A stretch of 64,000 bases of DNA, taken from positions 124,001 through 188,000 of the forward strand of contig NC_011529.1 of assembly GCF_000018365.1 (NCBI RefSeq), in the 5' to 3' direction. How positions within the stretch are numbered: position 1 is the stretch's first letter; each line of letters begins with the position of its first letter. Shown here piece by piece: positions 47,895 to 57,333 of the stretch. The DNA comes from Thermococcus onnurineus NA1 (lineage in GTDB: Archaea > Methanobacteriota_B > Thermococci > Thermococcales > Thermococcaceae). The notes under the pieces are model-generated. The model saw only the letters and a program-made list of their open reading frames with translations, was not told the DNA's origin and ran no database searches. A program made the translations under genes and the position numbers.

Positions 47895-47935
47895 TGAACG
47901 ATGTCTTAAATAGTTTATTTGGTAAACCTCGTTCA
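47895..47935 (-). promoter_or_regulatory. 7-bp inverted repeat flanking the pckG TATA element
   Basis: TGAACGA (47895-47901) and its exact complement TCGTTCA (47929-47935) bracket an AT-rich ACTATTTAAG core promoter on the minus strand. Spacing of half-sites is three helical turns (34 bases start to start). A looping or dimer-of-dimers repressor is possible. No TGM is seen here. Confidence 0.4.
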
Positions 47936-48011
47936 TCAGTGTATTTATGAGTTCAGTCATGTCCCCGTACGCAGAGTATATCGACCTCTGGATAGTCCAG
48001 CGGTGCATGGA

Positions 48012-48758
48012 ATGAAGGCAGTTATTCTGGCGGGGAAGGGAACTAGACTACTTCCGCTCACAGTCTACAGACCAAAGTCCATGATACCGTTCTTCAACAG
48101 GCTGCTGATGGAGTACACTTTCCAGAACCTCATCAAAGCCGGAGTTGAGGAGATATACATTCTCTTTGGCTATCTCAAGAAGCGCATCATGGAGTACTTC
48201 GGCGAGGGTAGTCAGTGAGGAGTTGAGATACACTAATCCAACGGCAAGAACGTCAAGCTTGAGACGGCAGGTGTGATAAAAAGGTGGTCACTCACATAGA
48301 CGAGACATTTTTCGTCGTTTCCAGTGATGTGCTCACGAACCTTGACCTCAAGGCGCTCTACAATTACTACATCAGGAAAAGGGCCTCGCGACGATAGCAC
48401 TGTCCAAAGTTGAAGATCCAACGCAGTATGGCGTAACCATAATAGACCACAACGGCTGAATCATTAGATTCGTCTGAGATAAGGGGCTTCGCCCTACTCG
48501 GGGATGATGTGGAAATCGGCAGAAACGTTAAAATAGAGCGTTTGGTGATATTATCAAATGTCACTCATAGATAAAGGTGTCGAGATTGAGGAAGTCATAA
48601 TAGGCGAGAATGTTCACATAGGTAAGGGCGTGATTATCCAGTCCGGAAGCCTTATAGGTGATAACACGCTCATCGAAGACTTCGGCAAGATCTGCTCCAA
48701 CGTTAAGGTTTGGGTGGAGTCGAGGATTGGTAGGGAAAGTATTATACTGCCTGACTGA
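48012..48758 (+). pseudogene. decayed sugar-phosphate nucleotidyltransferase (mannose-1-P guanylyltransferase-like)
   Basis: A start-to-stop remnant of a gene normally coding for ~410 residues. Frame 1 gives the N-terminal nucleotidyltransferase signature (MKAVILAGKGTRLLPLTVYR, one Gly short) and stops at 48218. Other frames give TFFVVSSDVLTNLDLKALYNYY, ALSKVEDPTQYGVTIIDHNG followed by an in-frame TGA. The left-handed beta-helix end follows (LLGDDVEIGRNVKIER ... IGRESIILPD). At least two frameshifts, one nonsense codon and an internal deletion of about 100 codons are implied. It sits directly before a phosphohexomutase-like gene, its usual pathway partner. Confidence 0.85.
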
Positions 48759-48768
48759 GGTGGTGAAT

Positions 48769-49476
48769 GTGGAAGTGTATTACTCCCAGAGGTTCAACCC
48801 CGAGGAGCTTGCCCTTCTTGGAAGGGCCATAGGAACGATATCCCACGGGACCATAATCGTCGGAAGGGACGGCAGAGCGATTTCCCGATACGGAAAGAGG
48901 GCAATGGTGGTCGGAATAGTCAGCACCGGCTCGACCATAATGGACGTCAGGCTCATTCCCCTCATAGCGCTCAAAGATTTTGCACACAGGAAGGGTCTTC
49001 CTCTGGCTTACGTCTACTACTACGGCGGCGTTAGGGTTTACGTCAGTGGCATAGACAGCGAGGAAATAAAAGCCATCCTCGAGAGCAAGAGCTTCATAGA
49101 AGCGCAGCCCAACGACATTGGCGCGACAGTCTATTATCCCAACGCTCTCGACGACTTCCTGCACGAAATATTCAAGCACTACAACTTCCGCGTTAAGGGC
49201 AAAGCCCTTGTGGATGCAATGAACACCCCCGCGGTGCTCTTCTTCCCACGGATAAGCGACCACTTCGGCTTCGAGGTCGAGCTGATAAACGACATGATGA
49301 CGAGCTATTTACCGCCGAAACCGAAGGAGGTCTTCCTTCATAAGCTGAACAAGGGGGACTACGACTTTGGACTGCGCTTCAGGCCAGAAGGTGTCGTCGA
49401 GTTATACAAAGATGGCGAAGAGCTTGAGTTTAGCAGCATGTGGAAGCTCCTCGATCACATGAAGAAGAACCTTTGA
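48769..49476 (+). CDS. degenerate phosphomannomutase-like protein
   Basis: A 235-residue protein from GTG 48769 (GAGGTGGTGAAT in front). It aligns by eye to domains I-II of alpha-D-phosphohexomutases: IIVGRDGRAISRYGKRAMVVGIVSTGSTI is the domain I fold, and the region ALVDAMNTPAVLFFP is domain II. The phosphoserine loop (normally TASHNP) is replaced by YYYGGVRVYVSG, and the Mg-binding DGDGDR by FGLRFRPEG. Domains III-IV are absent. It cannot be a conventional mutase. Its frame is intact although the upstream partner has decayed. Confidence 0.75.
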   Translation: MEVYYSQRFNPEELALLGRAIGTISHGTIIVGRDGRAISRYGKRAMVVGIVSTGSTIMDVRLIPLIALKDFAHRKGLPLAYVYYYGGVRVYVSGIDSEEIKAILESKSFIEAQPNDIGATVYYPNALDDFLHEIFKHYNFRVKGKALVDAMNTPAVLFFPRISDHFGFEVELINDMMTSYLPPKPKEVFLHKLNKGDYDFGLRFRPEGVVELYKDGEELEFSSMWKLLDHMKKNL

Positions 49477-49578
49477 GATTTTTTACTCTCTCTTTTAAAG
49501 CCTTTAAAAAATCCAAAGAGAAAAGCGTTAAAAGGGGAGTCCCTTATACCTCTCCCGTTCATTTTGGGGGTGGCACCT

Positions 49579-50202
49579 GTGGGAATGTTCATTGTCATTG
49601 AAGGCATCGATGGTGCAGGCAAATCAACTCAGGCAAGGCTTCTGGCGGAGTGGTTCAAAAAGAAAGGCTACGACGTTGTTCTGACGAAAGAGCCGACCGA
49701 TACCGCCTTTGGAAAGCTCATCAGGAGGCTCGTCCTAACGGGTGGTAAGGAAGGTATAATAGATGGCGCTCGAATAAGCCACGAAGCAGAGGCGCTCCTC
49801 TTCGCGGCCGACAGGGCTGAACATGTCCATAAGCTGATAAAACCCTCCCTCAAGACAGGGAAGATCGTTATTTCAGATCGCTACTTCTACTCCTCACTCG
49901 CCTACCAATGGGCTCGCGGTCTCGATCTCGAGTGGCTGATTGACTTAAACCGCTTTGCCGTAAGGCCTGACCTCGTTATTCTGCTTGATTTGCCGGTCAA
50001 GGAGAGCATGAAGCGCATAAACGGCAGGAGCATAAAGACGGAGTTCGACAAGATAGCAGAGCTTCAGAAGAAGGTCAGGGAGAACTATCTCAAGCTCGCG
50101 GAGAGGTTCCCCGAGATGAGGATAGTGAACGCACTGGCAAGCGTGGAAGACATCCACAACGACATCGTGGCCCTGGTCGAGCACGAGCTCCTCAAGAGGT
50201 AA
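49579..50202 (+). CDS. tmk: thymidylate kinase
   Basis: Phosphorylates dTMP to dTDP. 207 residues: P-loop [20 protein letters not shown] (DR motif) and a lid segment. GTG 49579 lies 5 bases after GGGGGTGGCA and is preferred; ATG 49585 is two codons inside. Normal length and single gene unit. Confidence 0.95.
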   Translation: MGMFIVIEGIDGAGKSTQARLLAEWFKKKGYDVVLTKEPTDTAFGKLIRRLVLTGGKEGIIDGARISHEAEALLFAADRAEHVHKLIKPSLKTGKIVISDRYFYSSLAYQWARGLDLEWLIDLNRFAVRPDLVILLDLPVKESMKRINGRSIKTEFDKIAELQKKVRENYLKLAERFPEMRIVNALASVEDIHNDIVALVEHELLKR

Positions 50203-50324
50203 GGGGTCGGCCAGTGCCGATGTCATCATGTGCCGCACGGAGCGCGGTCTCAGACCGGTAAACGCTCCTCATCCCCCGCTTTTCTTCGGCGGATTCTTTT
50301 TAAACCTTGAGGCGAACTCTTCTC

Positions 50325-50384
50325 GGCCGATGACGAGCGTTAGCCACGCTGAGCGGTGAGGAAAAGAGGGTTAGCCGAGGCCAC
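50325..50384 (+). ncRNA. possible C/D-box sRNA (weak)
   Basis: Downstream of tmk (the gap 50203-50423 has no gene) lies GGCC-GATGA (C core 50329-50333), CTGA (50349-50352), TGAGGA (C'-like, 50357-50362), CCGA (D-like, 50375-50378) and GGCC, which pairs with the first GGCC. A TATA-like CTTTTTAAA at about 50296-50304 is at promoter distance. C' and D deviate from consensus, so this is only a candidate. Confidence 0.35.
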
Positions 50385-50423
50385 TTTTTCACGAGGAAAA
50401 GGTAAAAGAGGGTCAAAAGCTTC

Positions 50424-51293
50424 TCAAGCCATCCACTTCCTCAAAAACTCTTCCACTTTTGCCTTCCAATCCTCTGGATGGAACTTCAATGTTCTGACGT
50501 GTGGAGCATCTGTAACCCACAGCTCAACGTCGGGGTTGATTTTCCTGTTCCTCTCGTAGAACTCCCTAACCTCATCCACCATGACGAGTGGATCCTTTTC
50601 GCCGGCTATCAGTAGGAGTGGCTTTCTGATCCTGTCCGAGTATTTCAGCGGGTGAAACTCCCTGCCGCCGCTAAAGAGCTTTGTAAAAGGCTTGACGAAG
50701 ATGTAGAGCCACTCAGGAAGGTTGGCGAAGTACCTGAGACCTCTCGCCCCTGTCTTGTCGAGATCCATCGGGGGTGAATCTGCAACACCGCAGCAGACTT
50801 CTTCAATCTCGGCTAGCGAGCGTATCGTCACTATGGCACCCATGGAGAATCCGACGAGGGCTATCTTCCCGGCCCTTTCCGGATGGTTTTCCTTGAGCCA
50901 CCCAATGGCGGCTTTGATGTCGAGCAGTTCTCTGTCACCAACGGTCGTGTACTTTCCCTCGCTTCTTCCGTGAGCCCGGAAGTCGAAGGCAAGGACGTTG
51001 TAGCCCTCCACGAGGAGGAACTCGATAACCGGTTTCATATAGACGTCGTCCCATCTGCTCCTTGTGTAGCCGTGAAGAGGGATAACCGTTTTCTCGCTCC
51101 CATTGTCGATCCACCAGCCGCTGAGCTTCAGGCCGTCCTCAGTTGTGAACTCAACGTCCTCGTATTCGAAGCCAAAATCTCGGGGTGTCCAGTCTTCCAC
51201 AAGCCGGGGGGGCTTCACCATCTTGTAGCCGACGAATGCGACGAAGAGAATAAAGAGGAAGATAAGGATCCCAAGGCCAATAAGCCAGCCCAT
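50424..51293 (-). CDS. membrane-anchored alpha/beta hydrolase
   Basis: A 289-residue protein with one N-terminal membrane helix (GLGILIFLFILFVAFVGY) and a serine hydrolase domain: HGYTRSRW oxyanion region, nucleophile elbow GFSMGA, acid in AGEKDPLV and a late His (APHVRT). Such proteins are lysophospholipase/esterase-like. It is followed upstream by two MFS genes in the same direction, and its start lies 9 bases from the MFS stop, so it is probably in an operon with that gene. Confidence 0.85.
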   Translation of the reverse strand: MGWLIGLGILIFLFILFVAFVGYKMVKPPRLVEDWTPRDFGFEYEDVEFTTEDGLKLSGWWIDNGSEKTVIPLHGYTRSRWDDVYMKPVIEFLLVEGYNVLAFDFRAHGRSEGKYTTVGDRELLDIKAAIGWLKENHPERAGKIALVGFSMGAIVTIRSLAEIEEVCCGVADSPPMDLDKTGARGLRYFANLPEWLYIFVKPFTKLFSGGREFHPLKYSDRIRKPLLLIAGEKDPLVMVDEVREFYERNRKINPDVELWVTDAPHVRTLKFHPEDWKAKVEEFLRKWMA

Positions 51294-51302
51294 GCTATCA
51301 CC

Positions 51303-52613
51303 TCACTCTGATTCTGCTTTGCTGACCTCGAGGTTCCTCATGTGCCATATCATCGGCATGGCCAAGAGCACGAGGATTGCGCCTATCGGGAAGAGTATTC
51401 TGTAGTTCTCGCCGGCCAGATCAACTATGGCACCGCCGACTATTCCTGCCAGCAGCACCGGAAGGGAGCGCGTCGCCTCAAAGAAGCCATAGTATCTGCC
51501 AGTGAAGGCCTCTTTTTCATAGTGGGTAAGCAGATCGCCGATAACAGGGTAAGAGGCTGCCATCAGGATTCCCCAGCCGATTCCCGCTATTCCAAGGGCT
51601 ATCACTATCTCCGTCTGGTTTGTTATGAACCAGCCCCAGAGCTGCGGTAGTGCAAAGATAACGCCGCCAAGGATTATGCTGAGCCTCCTGCCAAGCTTGT
51701 CGTAGATGAGACCTCCCGGGAGAGCACCTAGCAGAACAGTGACATTAAAGAGTGCCATGAGATAGAGACCGAGGGAGGTCACAGCTTTAACGTTCTCCTC
51801 GCTGGCCGAGCCGTGGAGGATGTACGCCAAGATACCGTAGAGGAAAATCGCTATGAACTCGAAGCTCATCCACCAGAGTGTCTGGGCCGCGTAGAACTTG
51901 AGGAAGTCACGGTTTTCGACGATGCTCTTGAGGTAATCCTTGAGGCTCTCGTTCTCCTCAATCTCCGGTGCTTCGGGCTCCTTAACGATGAAGTAAACGA
52001 AGAGGGCCGCACCTATGAGGAAGAAAGCCGTAACGAGGAATGGAACCTTGAGGTAGGGCGTCTGTGCAAGGGCCTTTATCCCTTCGCTCTCACCAGTTTC
52101 GGCCACGGCCTTTGCTATGAGGTAGCCGGCAAGGCCGAAGAGGAAGAGGTTGCCGGCCCATTCGAGGAGTGTGATAACTCCGCTGGCCTTACCCCTCTGA
52201 CCGCTCTCGATGGTGTCGGGCATCAAAGCCCTATACTGTGCTGTGTAAAGGTGCATCGAGAGGTAGAAAAATCCCAGCGTCAGTGCGAAGCCCCAGAGTG
52301 GGACTCCCATGGCGTAGGCAGTGTAGATCATCAACGCGGCTATTCCTGCCAGAAGACCACCCACCATAATGAATGGCCTTCTCCTTCCGTGCCTTGATTT
52401 GAGCGTATCGCTGTAATAGCCGAGAAGAACGGGGATGAACAGACCGATGAAACCCTCGAAAGCCAAAATCGTTCCTTTCACAAAGGCCGATTGTGTGTAG
52501 CTCGAAAGCAGCGGGAAGGAGAGGCCCTTATTCAGTGCCCAGCCGACGCTCCTGCTGAATCCGAGCAGGGCCAGACCGAGAACAACACTCCAGCTGAAGC
52601 CTTTCCTGTTCAT
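51303..52613 (-). CDS. MFS transporter (SLC45/GPH-like)
   Basis: A 436-residue, twelve-helix carrier. Helix 2-3 loop motif YYSDTLKSRHGRRRPFIMVGG is the SLC45/sugar-cation symporter form of the MFS A-motif. A long charged central loop (EAPEIEENESLKDY) divides the halves. The ATG follows GGAGGTGAAACC. Substrate unknown; sugars or polyols are likely by family. The neighbouring paralogue at 52.7 kb shares the architecture. Confidence 0.85.
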   Translation of the reverse strand: MNRKGFSWSVVLGLALLGFSRSVGWALNKGLSFPLLSSYTQSAFVKGTILAFEGFIGLFIPVLLGYYSDTLKSRHGRRRPFIMVGGLLAGIAALMIYTAYAMGVPLWGFALTLGFFYLSMHLYTAQYRALMPDTIESGQRGKASGVITLLEWAGNLFLFGLAGYLIAKAVAETGESEGIKALAQTPYLKVPFLVTAFFLIGAALFVYFIVKEPEAPEIEENESLKDYLKSIVENRDFLKFYAAQTLWWMSFEFIAIFLYGILAYILHGSASEENVKAVTSLGLYLMALFNVTVLLGALPGGLIYDKLGRRLSIILGGVIFALPQLWGWFITNQTEIVIALGIAGIGWGILMAASYPVIGDLLTHYEKEAFTGRYYGFFEATRSLPVLLAGIVGGAIVDLAGENYRILFPIGAILVLLAMPMIWHMRNLEVSKAESE

Positions 52614-52707
52614 GGTTTCACCTCCTTATTTTGACACCTTTATGTTAAAATGGAGTTTTTACCTTTTCGGTTTGGCGGACTAAGGAAAAGTAAGAATAGA
52701 AAAGGGC

Positions 52708-54033
52708 TCAGTCCATATCGGGTACGTAGTCGTAGATGTTGCCCTTCCCCCTGACAATGTCTCCCCTTCTGACGAACTGCATGGCTATCATTGATAGTAT
52801 GAAGAACAGCGTCGCGAAGGGCAATAGCGTTTTATATCCAGCCACGTCTATGAATACTCCGGAGAGGGGCGGTGCCACAAGGTTTGCAGCCTGGCTGAAG
52901 AAGTAGTAAAGACCCGTGTAGCCACCGAGCTTTTCTTCGGTAGTCATGTCGACAACCATCGGCAGGGAGTTGACGTTGACCATTGCCCAGCCTATGCCGC
53001 CGACGAAGAACAGTCCCATGAAGCTCATCACTACCGGGTCGTTGAGGGAGCTGCTGGCTGGCTTCGAGCTTTCACCGAGCTGGTAAGCTAAGAGCATTAT
53101 AGCAACGACTATGAGAAGGCCAAGGGTTATTGTCCTCTTTCTTCCAAAGCGACCACCCATGAAACCGGCGGGAATGGCAAATATCATGAAGCTAAGCGAG
53201 AAGACCCCCAGCATGAAGGCTCCAGTGCTCTCATCAATTCTGAGGTGATACTTGGCGTAGCTCGTGAAGAAGGTCTCCAGAGAGTTGAAGGCGATGAACC
53301 AGAAGAATATCGCCACAAGGATTGCAAAGAGGCTCCTTTCCTTACTCGCGAAGACGTCCTTGAGGTTCTCCTTTAACTCGCCGGAGCTCTTTCTGGTTGT
53401 TTCCTTGAGAAGCTTCTTGAGCTCAAGCTTCTTCCCAGGGACGCGGTACTCCTCGGGCTCGGGGACAAAAAGGACCACGAGCAGGTTGGCAAGGAGCATT
53501 ATCGCCGCACCAAGATAGAAGGGATAGGCGTAGTTCATATCATAAAGGGCTTTACCGCCGAAGTAAGCGAGCAGGGCACCAAGGCCGCCCATGAAGTTAA
53601 TTATTCCATTCGCTTGACTTCTCTTTTCACTTGGCGTTATGTCCGGCATGAATGCTATGACCGGCGATCGGAAGAGGGCCATGAAGAAGTTCATGAATAT
53701 AATAGTTCCCATAAAGAGGGCAAGGCTTTCGTATTCCCTGGCCACGGGAATGAGCGCGAACATAAGAGCGGCCGAAGGTGCACCGAGGAGAATGTAAGGC
53801 TTCCTCCTTCCGAGTTTGGTGCGCGTCATATCGCTTAAAGCCCCAAGGAAAGGGAGGAGCAAAACCGCGAATAGGTTGTCTATCGTCATGATAAAGCCAG
53901 TAACAGTCTTGCTGAGGTGGAATGTATCCTGCAGGAAAATCGGTACGTAAGCGTTGTAGAGAGCCCAGATGATGCTTATTCCAAAGAAGCCAAAACCAAG
54001 GATAAATATCCTGCTGTACCTGAAGTCTTTCAT
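52708..54033 (-). CDS. MFS transporter (SLC45/GPH-like), second paralogue
   Basis: A 441-residue, twelve-helix carrier with LGALSDMTRTKLGRRKPYILLGA in the helix 2-3 loop, the same signature as the gene downstream. ATG 54033 has GGGTGATGAAC in front, three codons inside the longest frame. It is divergent from the GDPD/glycerol genes over an 86-base gap with promoters on both sides. A role in glycerol or glycerophosphodiester uptake is only suggested by position. Confidence 0.85.
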   Translation of the reverse strand: MKDFRYSRIFILGFGFFGISIIWALYNAYVPIFLQDTFHLSKTVTGFIMTIDNLFAVLLLPFLGALSDMTRTKLGRRKPYILLGAPSAALMFALIPVAREYESLALFMGTIIFMNFFMALFRSPVIAFMPDITPSEKRSQANGIINFMGGLGALLAYFGGKALYDMNYAYPFYLGAAIMLLANLLVVLFVPEPEEYRVPGKKLELKKLLKETTRKSSGELKENLKDVFASKERSLFAILVAIFFWFIAFNSLETFFTSYAKYHLRIDESTGAFMLGVFSLSFMIFAIPAGFMGGRFGRKRTITLGLLIVVAIMLLAYQLGESSKPASSSLNDPVVMSFMGLFFVGGIGWAMVNVNSLPMVVDMTTEEKLGGYTGLYYFFSQAANLVAPPLSGVFIDVAGYKTLLPFATLFFILSMIAMQFVRRGDIVRGKGNIYDYVPDMD

Positions 54034-54119
54034 GTTCATCACCCATCTATTTTAGCCTCCAATGAACCGGAACGCTGAGTTTTTAAGGTTTTTTGGTCTC
54101 CGCGGATGTGGGAGTGGCG

Positions 54120-54857
54120 ATGGTACCACCAATGATCCTCGGACACAGGGGCTTCAAGGGAAGGCTTGAGAACACGCTTCCCGCCTTTAGAAGGGCGCTC
54201 AGATACGCCGATGGAATAGAATTCGATGTGAGAGTCGCAGGCGACGGAAAGCTTGTGGTTCATCACGACGAGGGTTTTCAGGCTAACGGTTCTTATCAGT
54301 ATATCCGGGAGCTAAGCCTGAGGGAGCTGCGAAGGGTACATCCCAACGGGAGGCTCATCCCAACGGTCAGGAACGTTTTTAGGGAATTCTCTGGGGCCTT
54401 ACTCAACGCTGACCTGAAAGAGATAGATGCTGTGGAGGGAACCCTGGGGCTCGCTGAAAGGTTTGGGATTCTTGAAAACGTAGTTTTTTCAACAGAAAAC
54501 AGAGAAATCGCAGAACACCTCATAAAGGAATGTCCATCCTGCAAGGTGGGCTTTTCCATAGTCAGCTACTCATCTATTGCCCATCTTGCCGGACTGAAAG
54601 GTCTCTATTCCGTCCACGTGCCGATTGATACCATCGGTTACGTCGGCTACAAAGCGTTGGTGGTTCTCCTCAGAACCCTAAGGAAGCGGGGAACGAGGAT
54701 TTACCTCTGGAACTACCAGATGGACGAGCTTTACTGGGTCCCGAGGCTTCTCCCCTTTGTGGACGCAGTCATCTCGGACGACCCTGCCAGATTGAGAAAA
54801 AGTTTTTACCCCAAAGGTCTATTCGCTGGAGGCGATGGCAATGCTATGGGAACGTGA
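54120..54857 (+). CDS. glycerophosphodiester phosphodiesterase 1
   Basis: Cleaves glycerophosphodiesters to sn-glycerol-3-phosphate plus alcohol. 245 residues with the GDPD catalytic elements [13 protein letters not shown], the EFD metal ligands (IEFDVRV) and VVHHDE, and a TIM-barrel pattern. ATG 54120 is chosen with GGGAGTGG nearby; ATG 54132 is also possible. No signal peptide, so the substrate is cytoplasmic. It overlaps the next GDPD gene. Confidence 0.88.
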   Translation: MVPPMILGHRGFKGRLENTLPAFRRALRYADGIEFDVRVAGDGKLVVHHDEGFQANGSYQYIRELSLRELRRVHPNGRLIPTVRNVFREFSGALLNADLKEIDAVEGTLGLAERFGILENVVFSTENREIAEHLIKECPSCKVGFSIVSYSSIAHLAGLKGLYSVHVPIDTIGYVGYKALVVLLRTLRKRGTRIYLWNYQMDELYWVPRLLPFVDAVISDDPARLRKSFYPKGLFAGGDGNAMGT

Positions 54858-55590
54858 TAGGGTTATCGTCCTCGGACACCGCGGGTACATGAGCAAATAC
54901 CCTGAAAACAGCCTCCTGGCTTTTAGAAAGGCCGTGGAAGCCGGGGCAGATGGAATCGAGCTCGACGTCTGGCTTACCCAGGATGGAAAAGTCATAGTTA
55001 TGCACGACGAGAGCATAGATAGGACAAGCAACCTAAGCGGAAAGCAGAAAGAAATGACGCTGGAGGAGCTCAAGAAGGCGGACATAGGCATGGGCGAGAG
55101 GATTCCAACGCTTGAGGAAGTTTTTGAGGTTCTTCCAAAGGATGCACTGATTAACGTCGAGCTCAAGGACGTCGATACAGCGAGAGAAGTTGCCAGAATA
55201 GTTAGCGAGAACGATCCCGAGCGGGTCATGATATCCTCCTTCGAGATTGAGGCACTCAGGGAATACCGGAAGCATGACACGGAAACGGCCATGGGGCTGC
55301 TCATAGACAGGGAGGAAGTTGTACCCCTCATACCGAAGCTCAAGGAAGAGCTCGACCTCTGGTCGATAAACGTCCCAATGGAGGCCATTCCAGTAATTGG
55401 CCTCGAGAAGACTGTTCAGGCACTCCACTGGGCCCGTTCGATGGGCCTCAAGGTCGCCCTCTGGACGGAGAACGACGTTCTCTTCTACAAAGACGATAAC
55501 CTGGCCAAGCTGAAGGGCCTCTTCGAGATCGTCATAGCGAATGACGTTGAGAGGATGATTGAGTACTTAAGGAGATTGGGACTCAGGTAA
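54841..55590 (+). CDS. glycerophosphodiester phosphodiesterase 2
   Basis: A 249-residue tandem paralogue with the canonical motifs [41 protein letters not shown] and INVELKD. ATG 54841 has GGAGGCGATG at 8-base spacing and is preferred over ATG 54835. Its start lies within the end of the first GDPD. It supplies G3P to the glpK-glpA-type genes that follow. Confidence 0.93.
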   Translation: MLWERDRVIVLGHRGYMSKYPENSLLAFRKAVEAGADGIELDVWLTQDGKVIVMHDESIDRTSNLSGKQKEMTLEELKKADIGMGERIPTLEEVFEVLPKDALINVELKDVDTAREVARIVSENDPERVMISSFEIEALREYRKHDTETAMGLLIDREEVVPLIPKLKEELDLWSINVPMEAIPVIGLEKTVQALHWARSMGLKVALWTENDVLFYKDDNLAKLKGLFEIVIANDVERMIEYLRRLGLR

Positions 55591-55649
55591 GGCAACGACC
55601 GAAGCCCTAATATACCATCTTTTACTTTTCTCATCACTGGTGAACAGAG

Positions 55650-57131
55650 ATGGACAGGTTCATTCTCTCGCTTGATGAGGGAACTACCTCAGCCAGGGCC
55701 ATAATCTTCGACAGGGAGAGCAACGTTCTCGGCGTTGGTCAGTACGAGTTTCCCCAGCACTATCCCAGACCTGGCTGGGTCGAGCACGACCCGAACGAGA
55801 TATGGGAGGCCCAGTTCAGGGCGATAAAGACCGCTATCGAACGGGCCAAAATCGAGCCAACTCAGATAGCGGCGATAGGCGTTACCAACCAGCGCGAGAC
55901 GACGATAGTCTGGGATAAAAGCGGAAAGCCGCTCCACAACGCGATAGTCTGGCAGTGCAGAAGAACCGCTGAGATGGTCGAAGAAATAAAGCGGGAATAC
56001 AGCGAGGTCATCAAGGAGAAGACAGGGTTAGTTCCGGATGCTTATTTCTCGGCCAGCAAGCTTAAGTGGCTCCTCGACAACGTGCCTGGCCTAAGGGAGA
56101 AGGCCGAGAAAGGCGAGGTTCTCTTCGGAACGGTTGACACCTTCCTCATCTACCGCCTCACGGGCGAGCATGTTACGGATTACTCAAACGCATCCAGGAC
56201 AATGCTCTTCAACATCAAGAAGCTCGAATGGGACGACGAGCTTCTCGAAATTTTTGGGGTTCCCGAGGGCGTCCTGCCCGAAGTCAAAGAGTCGAGTGAA
56301 ATCTACGGTTACACAAAGAAAGAACTTCTCGGTGCTGAAATTCCCGTGAGTGGCGACGCGGGCGACCAGCAGGCAGCTCTGTTCGGCCAGGCCGCCTTTG
56401 AGACGGGCATGGTTAAGGCAACATACGGAACCGGAAACTTTATCCTGGCCAACACTGGCAAGACCGTCCGCTATTCAGATAACCTGCTCACCACGGTAGC
56501 GTGGGGGTTAAATGGAAAAGTCTCCTATGCCCTTGAGGGGAGCGTCTTCATAACAGGGGCGGCAGTTCAATGGCTCCGCGACGGAATCAAAATCATAAAG
56601 AGCGCGCCGGAGACGGAGGAACTCGCCCGGAAGCTGCAGAGTAACGAGGGGGTTTACTTCGTTCCTGCCTTCGTTGGCCTTGGAGCCCCTTACTGGGATC
56701 AGTTCGCGAGGGGGCTGATAATTGGCATAACGCGCGGAACTGGTAGGGAGCATCTCGCCAGGGCGACGCTGGAAGCCATAGCCTACCTGACGCGCGACGT
56801 GGTCGAGGAGATGGAGAGACTCGTGGGGATAAAGGAGCTCCGCGTCGATGGGGGAGCAACAGCGAACGACTTCCTGATGCAGTTCCAGGCGGATATACTC
56901 AACAGGAGGGTCGTCAGGCCCGTCGTGAAGGAAACTACTGCCTTGGGGGCGGCGTATTTGGCGGGACTGGCCGTCGATTACTGGGAGGGCCTCGAAGAAA
57001 TAAAGAGTCTGTGGAAGGCAGAGAAGGTCTTCGGGCCAGTGATGGACGAAGAAACCCGCAGGAAGCTCTACCGCGGCTGGAAGGAAGCAGTAAAGAGGGC
57101 TATGGGCTGGGCCAAGGTTGTGGATGCTTGA
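55650..57131 (+). CDS. glpK: glycerol kinase
   Basis: A FGGY kinase of 493 residues forming G3P from glycerol and [17 protein letters not shown] (N-terminal ATPase loop), [23 protein letters not shown] and [19 protein letters not shown] are the glycerol-kinase signatures. Its normal length and GGTGAACAG before the ATG are seen. It corresponds by neighbourhood to the characterised T. kodakarensis enzyme (TK1396 from memory). T-rich sequence after the stop probably terminates it; the next gene has its own promoter. Confidence 0.96.
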   Translation: MDRFILSLDEGTTSARAIIFDRESNVLGVGQYEFPQHYPRPGWVEHDPNEIWEAQFRAIKTAIERAKIEPTQIAAIGVTNQRETTIVWDKSGKPLHNAIVWQCRRTAEMVEEIKREYSEVIKEKTGLVPDAYFSASKLKWLLDNVPGLREKAEKGEVLFGTVDTFLIYRLTGEHVTDYSNASRTMLFNIKKLEWDDELLEIFGVPEGVLPEVKESSEIYGYTKKELLGAEIPVSGDAGDQQAALFGQAAFETGMVKATYGTGNFILANTGKTVRYSDNLLTTVAWGLNGKVSYALEGSVFITGAAVQWLRDGIKIIKSAPETEELARKLQSNEGVYFVPAFVGLGAPYWDQFARGLIIGITRGTGREHLARATLEAIAYLTRDVVEEMERLVGIKELRVDGGATANDFLMQFQADILNRRVVRPVVKETTALGAAYLAGLAVDYWEGLEEIKSLWKAEKVFGPVMDEETRRKLYRGWKEAVKRAMGWAKVVDA

Positions 57132-57333
57132 CGAAGGCATGGCCCGTTTTTTCTTTCATCTTTAAGGAGAAGTGAACCCGAACGCCATATATGTTCATTC
57201 GATTGATGTCCACTAATGCTCCCCCCCTTTATGCCCGGAACTGTTCTTTCCTCCCTTTTGGGCCAAACCTGAGGTTAAAGAAAGCTTTAAAACGGTGAAA
57301 GTCCTTTCTCAAGTTAACTCGGAGGGAGAAAAT

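Noticed and set aside
51285-51305. TATCAC near 51297 as a TGM
   Set aside because: Only one half-site is present; it is the Shine-Dalgarno region of the hydrolase gene.
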